From positions 1 to 56,644 of the forward strand of contig JBAZGW010000002.1 of assembly GCA_041652635.1 (NCBI GenBank): a DNA stretch of 56,644 bases, in the 5' to 3' direction. Position numbers and translations under genes: made by a program. This stretch comes from Undivivens sp041652635. GTDB taxonomy: Bacteria > Omnitrophota > Gorgyraeia > Gygaellales > Profunditerraquicolaceae. Position 1 is the first letter of the stretch; every line of letters begins with the position of its first letter. The notes beneath the pieces were generated by a model. The model was not told the DNA's origin. It ran no database searches and saw nothing but the letters and a program-made list of their open reading frames with translations. Below, one piece after another: positions 24,710 through 32,635 of this stretch.

Positions 24710-26170
24710 GTGAAGATAATGTTTGTAATGCCGAAAGTCGGGTCATGGGCTACACATGGAAAACATATCGGACCGAACCAGCTTTACGCGCATTGGGCGG
24801 CGTATGTAAGGGAAAAAGGATATTCCGACCTGGAAGTGCTCGATTGTAAGGCGTTGGACATAGAGACGGAAGAAATGCTGGCGAAGATCAAAAAGAGCAA
24901 TCCCGACCTGTTGGTGCTGGGTGATATGCTGCATTCTTACGGCGGGTATGGGATCATCGCCCATTTTAATCAGGCGGCGCGGCTGATCAAGGAAGCCCTT
25001 CCCAGGGTAAAGATCGTGTTCGGCGGCCTGTGGTATTCCGCCATGCCGGTGCCGACGCTTGAAGATAACCCCGCGGTTGATTTCGTGGTGATGGGAGAGG
25101 AAGAGTCTTTCTATGACCTGGTCGACGCTATCGCCAAAAACAAGGATATTAAAGGTGTGGCCGGTGTTACATCGCGCGCAGGCGGCGAGATAATCATGGG
25201 GCCGCACAAAAAGCTGCTTGAAGATCTGGACAGCCTGCCCTTGCCGGCCTACGACCTGTTCCCTATGGATAAATACGTTGGGCACACGTATTGGAAACCG
25301 TTCGTGGAAATGGTCACTTCCAGAGGATGCCCTTCAGCCTGCACATTCTGTTATGAATGGGATCAGTATGATCCCCGGTCGCCTTCCGATTTCCTGAAAT
25401 GGCGCGCCAAGTCCCCGGAACGCGTGATAGAAGAACTGGAGTTGTTACACAAGAAATACGGGGTTAAGGTCGTGGTGATCCAGGACGACAATTTTAACGT
25501 GAACCCGGAGCGTGTAAAGAAATTCTGCGAACTGAAACTTCAGAAAGAGATCCCGGTAAAATGGGTCTCTTTAGGCAGGGCGGTCGACTGGGTGAACTGC
25601 GAGGAAATATTGCCGTTGATGAAGAAGTCGGGGCTATTCACCGGGGTGTTCGGCATCGAAGTCACTACCCCCGATGAACTGAAGAAGATAGCCAAAGGTA
25701 TCACTATAGCCCAGATCAAGAAAACCATAGAAATACTGCGCCGTAACGAGATCGCCGTGGTCGCCGATATAATGATGGGATTCGACTACGACGACGAGAA
25801 AATAATCAAGCAGAGGTATGAATTCACCGATGAAGTGGATCCGGACATCCTCTGGATAGGTTATGTGACCCCCGCGCCGAATTCTCCGATGTGGCGGATC
25901 GCGCTTAAAAATAACTGGATAGATCCGCGGAAGATAAATTTCAGTCAGTGGGACTTCCTGCACCCAGTGATCCCGACGGATCATCTCAGCAAAGAGGATG
26001 TGGGCAGGCTGGGATCGTGGTGTATGCGTGAATTCTTCTCTAAACCGGGGAGGATCAACAGGATCATGGAAAGCGACTTCGATATCCTGGCCAAATTGTG
26101 TTTCCAGGACGTTATGGCAGGCGTGGGAAAATGGGAGGCCGGTGCCACAAAAGGCGAAGTGCATATTTGA
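24710..26170 (+). CDS. B12-binding-domain radical SAM enzyme
   Basis: An N-terminal cobalamin-binding-type Rossmann domain (about 1-140; P-D-L-L-V-L-G-D and K-I-V-F-G-G-L-W) is followed by a radical SAM core with C-P-S-A-C-T-F-C (C207, C211, C214) binding a 4Fe-4S cluster. The D-x-H-x-x-G base-off motif is absent, as in many members. The family includes BchE-like cyclases and methyltransferases acting at unactivated carbons. In this operon it is probably a tailoring methylase or oxidative cyclase (inference). It starts at GTG with AGGAGG 5 bases before. Length 486 aa. Confidence 0.85.
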   Translation: MKIMFVMPKVGSWATHGKHIGPNQLYAHWAAYVREKGYSDLEVLDCKALDIETEEMLAKIKKSNPDLLVLGDMLHSYGGYGIIAHFNQAARLIKEALPRVKIVFGGLWYSAMPVPTLEDNPAVDFVVMGEEESFYDLVDAIAKNKDIKGVAGVTSRAGGEIIMGPHKKLLEDLDSLPLPAYDLFPMDKYVGHTYWKPFVEMVTSRGCPSACTFCYEWDQYDPRSPSDFLKWRAKSPERVIEELELLHKKYGVKVVVIQDDNFNVNPERVKKFCELKLQKEIPVKWVSLGRAVDWVNCEEILPLMKKSGLFTGVFGIEVTTPDELKKIAKGITIAQIKKTIEILRRNEIAVVADIMMGFDYDDEKIIKQRYEFTDEVDPDILWIGYVTPAPNSPMWRIALKNNWIDPRKINFSQWDFLHPVIPTDHLSKEDVGRLGSWCMREFFSKPGRINRIMESDFDILAKLCFQDVMAGVGKWEAGATKGEVHI

Positions 26171-26189
26171 AGGCAGGGAAGGAAGTGTT

Positions 26190-26423
26190 ATGGATACTAA
26201 AGACAGGATAAAGAAAGTGTTTGTTGATCTTTTGCGGCTCAAGCCCGGGGAATTGAAAGAGGGTGTGAAACTTTACGACAGCATAGGCGTGGACTCCACC
26301 GAAATGGTGGAGGCGGTGATCGCCCTGGAGAAGGAATTCCGGGTTAAACTCAGCCTCAAGGAGATAACGAAGTTCTCTACTTTGGAGGATATCGAGAAAG
26401 TAATATCCGCCAAGAGCGCATAA
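26190..26423 (+). CDS. Acyl carrier protein of the type II PKS
   Basis: A 77-aa acidic four-helix ACP with the L-Y-D-S-I-G-V-D-S-T-E-M motif; Ser36 is the phosphopantetheine site. The ATG at 26190 is preceded by GGAAGGAA. The open frame runs 64 codons further upstream inside the rSAM gene, but without homology. It sits two bases before the cyclase gene. No phosphopantetheinyl transferase or malonyl transferase gene is in the window; type II systems often borrow both from fatty-acid synthesis. Confidence 0.9.
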   Translation: MDTKDRIKKVFVDLLRLKPGELKEGVKLYDSIGVDSTEMVEAVIALEKEFRVKLSLKEITKFSTLEDIEKVISAKSA

Positions 26424-26425
26424 CG

Positions 26426-27229
26426 ATGAGAATCGTAGACCTTAGCATCCCGATCGATGACCGTGCCCCGGAAGCGCACCCTTTCTGGATAGAGAGACTT
26501 GGCCATAAAAAGGGAGTGGAGCATTTGAACTGGGTGATGATGAAGAAGAGCCTTAGCGGTAAACTGGCTTTTCTTTTAGGCCGCAGGATCATTAAGCCGG
26601 GAGCGCTTCCCGACGGTGAATTCCTCTCTTTGGAGACCGTGCATGCCCCGGTGCATACCGGCACTCACCTCGATTTCACCTTCCATTACGGCACTGCTTC
26701 TGAAGGAAAACCGTCGCGTTATTCGGACGAGATCCCCCTGGAATGGTGTTTCTCCGAGGGGATAGTGCTGGATTTTACCGGTAAGGAGCCGGGAGGGGCC
26801 ATCACGCGCGAAGATATGCGGACGGCACTGGATAAGGCCGGCTGCGGTCTTAAACCGGGCGTTATCGTACTCTTAAGGACCGGAGCCGATAAGTATTTCG
26901 GCTCTGTTGAATACCTTCATCGTTATCCGGGAGTCAGCCCGCAGGCTATTGAATTCCTGATTGAACAGGGAGTAAAAATCATAGGCATAGATACCCTGGG
27001 GTTTGACCGGCCGTATAAATATATGATGGCGGATTTTATCCGCACGGGTGACGCGGGAATGCTCTGGCCGGCGCATTTTTACGGACGGAAAAAAGAATAC
27101 GCGCATATAGAAAGACTTTCCAATCTGGATAAACTGCCGGCTTGCGGTTTCAAAGTCGCGTGCTTCCCGGTGAAGATCCGCAATACCGGAGCCGCGTGGG
27201 CAAGAGTGGTGGCGATACTTGAAGATTAG
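26426..27229 (+). CDS. PF04199 cyclase family protein
   Basis: A 267-aa metal-dependent hydrolase/cyclase of the kynurenine-formamidase-like family with the H-T-G-T-H-L-D motif at about 77-83 (family H-x-G-T-H-x-D), and D-T-L-G-F-D-R near 195. Members occur in aromatic polyketide clusters as second or third ring cyclases as well as in tryptophan degradation. The setting between an ACP and an aromatase argues for ring closure here. It is followed by a 269-base structured gap. Confidence 0.85.
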   Translation: MRIVDLSIPIDDRAPEAHPFWIERLGHKKGVEHLNWVMMKKSLSGKLAFLLGRRIIKPGALPDGEFLSLETVHAPVHTGTHLDFTFHYGTASEGKPSRYSDEIPLEWCFSEGIVLDFTGKEPGGAITREDMRTALDKAGCGLKPGVIVLLRTGADKYFGSVEYLHRYPGVSPQAIEFLIEQGVKIIGIDTLGFDRPYKYMMADFIRTGDAGMLWPAHFYGRKKEYAHIERLSNLDKLPACGFKVACFPVKIRNTGAAWARVVAILED

Positions 27230-27360
27230 GAAAGGTACTGCTCCGCATGAAGCTGCGCAGGATGTTTCGCAGGATAAATTTGCCTGCCACGGATTAAATA
27301 TTCTCCTGTTGTAAGTACAAGTGGGATTTTTGTTCTTGTTATGATAATAGCGGGAAACTC

Positions 27361-27486
27361 ATTGTCCCGATCGCAAACGCTGCGTAAATCTCTATAGGGA
27401 GATTTACTTGCAGCTCTCGGGATCAATTCGCGCAAATAACTTATGTTCGCGCCTTACGGGCGCTCCATAAGTTATGCGCTCATTGA
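27361..27486 (+). promoter_or_regulatory. Structured element with two competing hairpins before the aromatase gene
   Basis: Hairpin A: ATTG-TCCCGA (27361-27370) with TCGGGA-T-CAAT (27417-27427), inner GCTGC/GCAGC and GTAAATCTC/GAGATTTAC. Hairpin B: TCAAT (27423-27427) with ATTGA (27482-27486), GCGC/GCGC, ATAACTTATG/CATAAGTTAT and inner GCGCC/GGCGC. A and B share TCAAT, so they cannot both form fully. The GAGGAGG ribosome binding site of the aromatase begins at the last base of B. The same layout occurs at 530-621 with different but still pairing sequences, so it may instead be a mobile repeat. Confidence 0.55.
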
Positions 27487-27498
27487 GGAGGCTGTAAA

Positions 27499-27939
27499 AT
27501 GGGGCATACGGTTAATTCCATAATCATCGACGCGCCGTACGATAAAGTATTCGATATTTCCAACGACATCCCGCGCTGGACGGAATTATTCGGCGGGGAA
27601 TACAGCAAGGCGGAGATAGTAAACAGGGAAGGCGACAGGATCACCTTCAGGCTCACAGATGATGAAGGGAAAAGCTGGACTTCCTGGCGGTTATTGATGA
27701 AGGAACAGGGTTTTGCTTATGCGGAAAGGCAGGAACCGCAGTTCCCTTTCAAATATATGAAGATCATTTGGCTGTATACCAGCAAGCCTCAGGGGATCGA
27801 ATTAAGCTGGATACAGCATTTCGAAATGGATCCGGCGGCTAAATTCAACGATACCCAAGTCGAGGGGTTCATTAATACACATTCCAAAGAGAATCTGCAG
27901 ATATTCAAGAAAGTGATCGAAAAAGAATCAGGAAAGTGA
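27499..27939 (+). CDS. Aromatase/cyclase (TcmN/WhiE-ORFVI type, SRPBCC fold)
   Basis: Folds and aromatises the first ring of a nascent poly-beta-ketone. This 146-aa single-domain protein matches aromatic polyketide ARO/CYC proteins from start to end: G-H-T-V-N-S-I-I-I-D-A-P, S-N-D-I-P-R-W-T-E-L-F, F-R-L-T-D-D-E-G-K-S-W, an Arg before F-P-F-K-Y-M, and S-W-I-Q-H-F-E-M. The pocket Trp (I-P-R-W) and Arg typical of the family are present. GAGGAGG lies upstream. Its end overlaps the MFS start (GTGA). It is the strongest evidence that the product is an aromatic polyketide. Confidence 0.9.
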   Translation: MGHTVNSIIIDAPYDKVFDISNDIPRWTELFGGEYSKAEIVNREGDRITFRLTDDEGKSWTSWRLLMKEQGFAYAERQEPQFPFKYMKIIWLYTSKPQGIELSWIQHFEMDPAAKFNDTQVEGFINTHSKENLQIFKKVIEKESGK

Positions 27940-29078
27940 GAAGCGGATTATTCGTTCTCCTTTGCGCCGGCGGGGCGGTCCTTTCGTTCAATGTGGCCGC
28001 AGCTGCCGCATTGATCCCTTCTATTGCCTCTGAATTCACGCTATCCCAGTTCACCGCGGGAAAGATCATCTGGCTGTATATGCTGCCTTACGGCATATCC
28101 GCTTTGTTTTACGGGCCGTTGATACGCAGCTACGGCCCAAAAAAGATAGAATCCGCCTGCCTTTTTATCTTTTCTTTAGCCAATCTTATCGCCGCCTTGT
28201 GTCAGTCGTTCGATCAATTATGTATGGCGAGGTTATTGGCCGGGATTTCCGGTGCATCCATCACGCCTTTGGCAATTATTATGGTGTCCCGCCGCGCTCC
28301 CAGGGAAGAAAGAGGGAAATATATAGGTTTGTTTTTCAGCAGTACCTTTGTTTCTTCCCTGGCAGGATTGTTCTTAAGCGGAATTTTACCGTGGCGCAGT
28401 ATTTTTCTTATTCCGGCGATCGCCGGCTTCGCGCTCCTGGCCCCCGTATGCTTATATTTACCGGAAGGATCGCCGGGCAGGGAAAGATTCCGGATGGGAT
28501 ATTTTATCGTATTGAAATATAAGAGAGTTTCCGGGATATGCGTTTATATTGCCGTGATCAGTTTTCTATATCACGGCGTACAGCAATGGCTGGGGGTTTA
28601 TTTTTCAAGCGCGTTACACCTGCGCCAGTTAGAAATAAGTTTTCTGATGACGTTGACCGGACTAAGCGGCATTCCCGGAGAAGCATTGGGAGGCAGGTTT
28701 TCCGACCATGCCGGCAGGCGCAGCGCGGCCAACTCCGGGGTATTATTAATGACGGCGGGCCTTTTTATTCTCGCTTTGTATCCCGGCACCGTGTTGTTGA
28801 GCGTGAGTATGCTTATTTGGGGGTTTGGCTGGGCCTTTAACCATGCCGGAGTCTCTACTTTATTGGCGGATCTGCCTCCATCGGTATTGAATGAAGCGGC
28901 CGGTCTTAACAGCAGTCTGCGTTTTCTTTCAGGAGGGGCCGGCGTCCTGGCAGGAGATTTGCTCTTGCGCAGAAGCTTTATAGCCGGGTTTCTCTTCTTC
29001 GGTACAGCATTATTGATCTTTGTTTCTATGTCTTACAAACTGTTGCGAGAAAAGAAAATTCCCGCGATTTATACCTGA
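27936..29078 (+). CDS. MFS transporter, probable exporter of the polyketide
   Basis: A 380-aa major facilitator protein with about twelve hydrophobic segments, the loop G-R-F-S-D-H-A-G-R-R in the middle and A-R-L-L-A-G-I-S-G-A in the first half. It starts at GTG overlapping the aromatase stop, so it is translationally coupled to the last biosynthetic gene. Drug/metabolite export is the usual role in such clusters. Its 3' end overlaps the convergent O-antigen-ligase-like gene by 10 bases. Confidence 0.85.
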   Translation: MRSGLFVLLCAGGAVLSFNVAAAAALIPSIASEFTLSQFTAGKIIWLYMLPYGISALFYGPLIRSYGPKKIESACLFIFSLANLIAALCQSFDQLCMARLLAGISGASITPLAIIMVSRRAPREERGKYIGLFFSSTFVSSLAGLFLSGILPWRSIFLIPAIAGFALLAPVCLYLPEGSPGRERFRMGYFIVLKYKRVSGICVYIAVISFLYHGVQQWLGVYFSSALHLRQLEISFLMTLTGLSGIPGEALGGRFSDHAGRRSAANSGVLLMTAGLFILALYPGTVLLSVSMLIWGFGWAFNHAGVSTLLADLPPSVLNEAAGLNSSLRFLSGGAGVLAGDLLLRRSFIAGFLFFGTALLIFVSMSYKLLREKKIPAIYT

Positions 29079-30223
29079 CCGGTAATCGCTCGCGGTATAG
29101 TTTTTACTCTTGCGGAAATAAGGATACCGCTGATCAGCCACCAGATGAAGGATACTTGAGGAAGGAAGAAAGTGAAATCGGTAAGATTATGCACCAGGAA
29201 AACCGCCCAGGAGCAAAAAATAAGCGAATAAAGGTTGTCACCGGTGCTGCGTATGTATTTGCAGGCTTTCCATCCCGTATCGATAACGAACCATAAAAAA
29301 GCGGATAGACCCGGGATGCCCAGTTCGCACCAGAGTTGCAGGAAAAGATTGTGGGCGAAAGAAGAAATAGAACCCGTGCAGTTGCCGGGGCCGGTGCCTA
29401 AGACCGGAGAGGTTTTAATAATGGATATTATCTCTTTCCAGTAGATGAGGCGGGCCTGGAATGAGAATAAGGGGGATTGGTTACCCGTTGTCGCGCGTAA
29501 AATGAAAACAGCCGCTGCCAGGGCGAAAAGACTGAATAACACGGATAGAGAGTGTTTTTTCAGCTTGTGCCTTGACAGAGCGAAAAAGAGTATTGCTCCG
29601 CAGAAAAGAGAAAATATCGCTCCCAGGGATTTTGTCAGCAAAAGCGCTGGAATCATCATCAGCAGCGGCAACCAAGCGGTTTCCCTGCGGAGTAAGCGTA
29701 AAGGTATGACGATTGCCAGGAAGCCGCCAAGGGCGTTAGCTGTCACGAAAGGCGCGAAGATGCGCCTGGATCCTATGTAATCGCGAGCGATACTCGAGTT
29801 TATTCCATTGGCGGTAAGATATTCCGATAAATGCCGGAATCCGTAAAAGTATTGATATAAAGATAGAACCGCTATTCCCGTGCCGGCGGCGGTAATTACC
29901 TCAAGCATCGTTAATGATCTTGGCCGATCCATCATCGACGCCAGCAGATACGCGGAGAAACAGGCCAGTTGGTTTATAATCAGGTTAATGCCGTTTACAT
30001 TTCCGATAAGCGCCGAGGGAAGCATCGTAATGGTGAGTATCGCGGCTGGTAAGAAATAAGTGAGCCCATCTCCCGGACTTTCGCGTTTATTCAGCAGCAA
30101 ACGGCATAATAATACGCATAAACAAATCAACAGCAAGTTAAGATATATCTCTCCTGCCGCGGGAAATGCCTCGGGAGAAATGAAAGGCCTTAAAAAGATT
30201 AATGTTAGGAATGCCGTAGTCAT
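29069..30223 (-). CDS. O-antigen ligase-like (Wzy/WaaL) membrane protein
   Basis: A 384-aa protein with about ten membrane helices and the periplasmic loop pattern of the Wzy_C family: R-x-x-Y-W-K-E near 265, then V-L-G-T-G-P-G-N-C and S-F-A-H-N-L-F-L-Q-L-W-C-E-L-G. It joins or polymerises lipid-linked polysaccharide in the periplasm. The promoter sits only 9 bases before the ATG, so the mRNA is leaderless or nearly so. It is divergent from the GT4 gene, which suggests a shared surface-glycan role. Confidence 0.85.
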   Translation of the reverse strand: MTTAFLTLIFLRPFISPEAFPAAGEIYLNLLLICLCVLLCRLLLNKRESPGDGLTYFLPAAILTITMLPSALIGNVNGINLIINQLACFSAYLLASMMDRPRSLTMLEVITAAGTGIAVLSLYQYFYGFRHLSEYLTANGINSSIARDYIGSRRIFAPFVTANALGGFLAIVIPLRLLRRETAWLPLLMMIPALLLTKSLGAIFSLFCGAILFFALSRHKLKKHSLSVLFSLFALAAAVFILRATTGNQSPLFSFQARLIYWKEIISIIKTSPVLGTGPGNCTGSISSFAHNLFLQLWCELGIPGLSAFLWFVIDTGWKACKYIRSTGDNLYSLIFCSWAVFLVHNLTDFTFFLPQVSFIWWLISGILISARVKTIPRAITGQV

Positions 30224-30232
30224 TATGTTATA

Positions 30233-30261
30233 ATTTTAGAACAAAAGTATATATGTGTCAA
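30233..30261 (-). promoter_or_regulatory. Sigma-70-type promoter, minus strand, leaderless
   Basis: On the minus strand TTGACA (30261-30256), 17-base spacer, TAAAAT (30238-30233). The ATG at 30223 follows 9 bases after the -10 box, giving a predicted leader of 2-3 bases and no Shine-Dalgarno sequence. Confidence 0.65.
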
Positions 30262-30269
30262 AGTTTTAA

Positions 30270-30298
30270 AACCGGGATTGGCATCGAGAATCCCGGTT
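30270..30298. other. 10-bp hairpin between divergent genes
   Basis: AACCGGGATT (30270-30279) and AATCCCGGTT (30289-30298) are perfect inverted repeats with a 9-base loop, 28 bases before the GT4 start and next to the divergent promoter. It could be an operator or a leader hairpin. Confidence 0.45.
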
Positions 30299-30326
30299 AA
30301 AGTAATGATCCATACGGTATTATAGA

Positions 30327-31474
30327 ATGCCCTCTTTGCCTAAACTGATGGTTTTTAGTTCCGGCGCCTGTATGTATGGCGCGGAAAAAGGGTTGATAAA
30401 TCTTTGCGCCGCCCTGGATGACCGGTTTGAGATCACCGTAATATTGCCGGATAACGGTCCGCTGGCGGAGATACTGAAAAAACGCGGATACCGGGTAAGG
30501 CGGCATCCGCTCGCAGTCCTATCTTCCGGTCAGTCTCTTCCCCGAATGGCCCGGTATTTATTACTGTCCTCGGTCAATACATTGTATACTGTGATTTACG
30601 CTGTCTTATGCGGCTATGACTGTATTGTGGCCAACACGTTGTTGTTATTGCCGCCGTTGCTTGCTGCCCGGTTATGCGGGAAGAAACATATCTGGTTCTT
30701 TAGGGAATACACCCCGTCTTTTCGCGTCAATCGTTTTTTATCCCGGTTAGCATTGATCTTCTCCGACAGGATAATTTGTATGTCCGAGAACATAAGAGAG
30801 GAAATGTTCGGCGACATGGAATGGGGAGGGGAAAAGACGGCGGTGATCCACGAACCCTTACCGTTCTTCTCCGCGCGACAGGCCCGTCCGGAACCCTTGC
30901 GCCGGGAGCTCGCTATTACTCGGTCGGAGGTAATTATATTGTTGCCGGCCAGAATACACCCCTCTAAAGGGCAACTGGAGTTCCTACGCGATTACGCGGG
31001 AATATTGAGAAAGCACGAGGTTATGGTTTTAATGGCCGGAGATTGTTCTGCCGCCGTTCCCAGAAGCGTAGTTTATATGGAGGAGATCAGGCGGTTTATA
31101 AACAAGGGCGGACTGAAAGATCGTGTTACCCTGCTGGGTTTCCGGGAAGACATAGATACGTTGTTGCGCTTTGCGATATTTGCGTTTTTCCGATTTTGAG
31201 GAATGAACCGTTCGGAATAGCTTTCCAGGAGGCATTGTCTTGCGGGAAACGGACGTTGTATTATTCCAGTAAGGGACTTGAAGAAGCCGCCTCTTTCTTT
31301 AACGGACATAAAGCGGTTAAATTGGACTCTGTTTCTTTAGAGTTAGCGATAACTTCCGCTTTGTCTTTGCGCGCTGCGGTTGCCCCGGATTACGAAGGAC
31401 GCGCGATCGTTTCCAGTCGTATTTACCGTGAAGGCATCCTGCGTATTGTTACCAGCGGGAGTCGGCGCTCATAA
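30327..31474 (+). CDS. Glycosyltransferase family 4, with a one-base frameshift
   Basis: GT-B glycosyltransferase. The N-terminal acceptor half begins MVFSSGACMYGAEKGLINLC. The donor half has I-I-L-L-P-A-R-I-H-P-S-K-G-Q and V-T-L-L-G-F-R-E-D-I-D. Near 31166 the frame shifts: TTGTTGCGCTTTGC lacks one G, so frame 3 stops at 31199 while the conserved end A-L-C-D-I-C-V-F-P-I and N-E-P-F-G-I-A-F-Q-E-A-L-S-C-G (with the E-x7-E-type donor motif) continues in frame 2 to 31474. Joined length is about 381 aa, normal for the family. Error or recent mutation are both possible. Confidence 0.75.
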
Positions 31475-31498
31475 TATCCGTTTAAGACCTTTTTTTAC

Positions 31499-31527
31499 TT
31501 GACAATTCATCCCGCTTATGTTAAAAA
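31499..31527 (+). promoter_or_regulatory. Promoter of the ATP-grasp/KamA operon
   Basis: A consensus TTGACA (31499-31504), 17-base spacer and TAAAAA (31522-31527). The start would lie near 31534, giving a leader of about 110 bases that contains a terminator hairpin. Confidence 0.6.
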
Positions 31528-31590
31528 ATTAACAATAAATACTTAAAATAAAAACGGAGGATTACCGGGAAAACCAAAGATCGATTCATG

Positions 31591-31624
31591 AAGGGCTCTT
31601 GCAAAGTAGGAGCCCTTATTTTTT
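31591..31624 (+). terminator. Leader terminator (possible attenuator)
   Basis: AAGGGCTC (31591-31598) pairs with GAGCCCTT (31610-31617) and is followed by ATTTTTT. It lies between the promoter and the first gene, 20 bases before the ATG at 31645. A 16-codon ORF (31588-31638, MKGSCKVGALIFYTTF) overlaps it. This is the layout of an attenuator or riboswitch expression platform. I see no known riboswitch consensus in the 55 bases before it. Confidence 0.6.
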
Positions 31625-31644
31625 ATACCACCTTCTAATTTTCT

Positions 31645-32634
31645 ATGAAAAAAGTAGGATTAACTTACGATTTAAAGACTGATTACGAATTCAGGGAGGG
31701 CGATCCCCCGGACGCTAACGCGGAGTTCGACCATCCTTCCACGATAGACGTTTTGGTCAAAGCCATTGAGTCACAGGGATATAAAGTCGAGAAGATCGGC
31801 AATGTATCTTCTTTGTTGGAAAGAAGGAACGATCTCGACGTGGATATAGTTTTCAATATTTCGGAAGGCGCGCAGGGCAGGAACCGGGAGTCTCAGGTGC
31901 CGATGCTGCTTGAAATATCCGGGATCCCCTATGTGGGCGCGGATGCCTTGACCTTAGGCTTGACGCTGGATAAGGTCATGGCCAAGAAGATCTTCATGGC
32001 CGACGGGATTCCGACCCCCAATTCAATAGAGATCAAAGATCCGGCATCCATATTGGAGATAGACCATTTGCGTTTCCCGTTGATCGTGAAACCGAGGTTT
32101 GAAGGTTCTTCAAAAGGCTTGAGCGAAAGTTCCCGGGTGGAGAATCCTGAGGAACTCAAGAAACAGGCCGAATATATCCTGAATACTTATCATCAGCCGG
32201 CGCTGGTGGAAGAATTCGTTTCCGGGCAGGAATTTACCGTGGCCGTTGTAGGCAACGATCCGGTGGAAGTTCTGCCGGCCGTTCAGGTAAAGATAGACGG
32301 CAGGGTGAAATTGAACAATAAATTCTATACTTTCAGCAGGATCGCTTCCGACAGGGTGGAGTATATCTGCCCGGCGCGCATCAGCCAGGAACTTGAGAAA
32401 GAGCTCGGGGAATTGGCGTTAAAGACTTATATGGCAGTGGATTGTCGCGATTTCGGGAGGGTGGATTTCCGCGTAGACCCTGCCGGCCGTCCTTTCGTCC
32501 TGGAAATTAATCCGTTGCCTTCATTGTCCACGGCCGATGTTTTTCCCCTTGTGGCGGAAGCCAGCGGGATTTCTTACGAACAGATCGTGGGAAAGATACT
32601 TAGTGTCGCCTTGAAAAGGTATGGTCTGGAATAA
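31645..32634 (+). CDS. D-Ala-D-Ala-ligase-like ATP-grasp enzyme, first copy
   Basis: ATP-grasp carboxylate-amine ligase (329 aa). FPLIVKPRFEGSSKGL is the ATP-binding strand-loop, and G-R-V-D-F-R-V-D and V-L-E-I-N-P-L-P-S-L give the metal-binding Asp/Glu/Asn set of the Ddl family. The N-terminal domain starts VGLTYDLK rather than the usual VAVLxGG of Ddl, and shares D-I-V-F-N-I-S-E-G with the next gene. It probably ligates a small amino acid or peptide rather than making D-Ala-D-Ala for the cell wall, since two diverged copies sit side by side with an aminomutase (inference). Confidence 0.85.
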   Translation: MKKVGLTYDLKTDYEFREGDPPDANAEFDHPSTIDVLVKAIESQGYKVEKIGNVSSLLERRNDLDVDIVFNISEGAQGRNRESQVPMLLEISGIPYVGADALTLGLTLDKVMAKKIFMADGIPTPNSIEIKDPASILEIDHLRFPLIVKPRFEGSSKGLSESSRVENPEELKKQAEYILNTYHQPALVEEFVSGQEFTVAVVGNDPVEVLPAVQVKIDGRVKLNNKFYTFSRIASDRVEYICPARISQELEKELGELALKTYMAVDCRDFGRVDFRVDPAGRPFVLEINPLPSLSTADVFPLVAEASGISYEQIVGKILSVALKRYGLE

Positions 32635-32635
32635 T

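Noticed and set aside
530..27486. CRISPR array or integron attC interpretation of the structured repeats
   Set aside because: Copies are far apart, without regular spacing, spacers, cas genes or an integrase.
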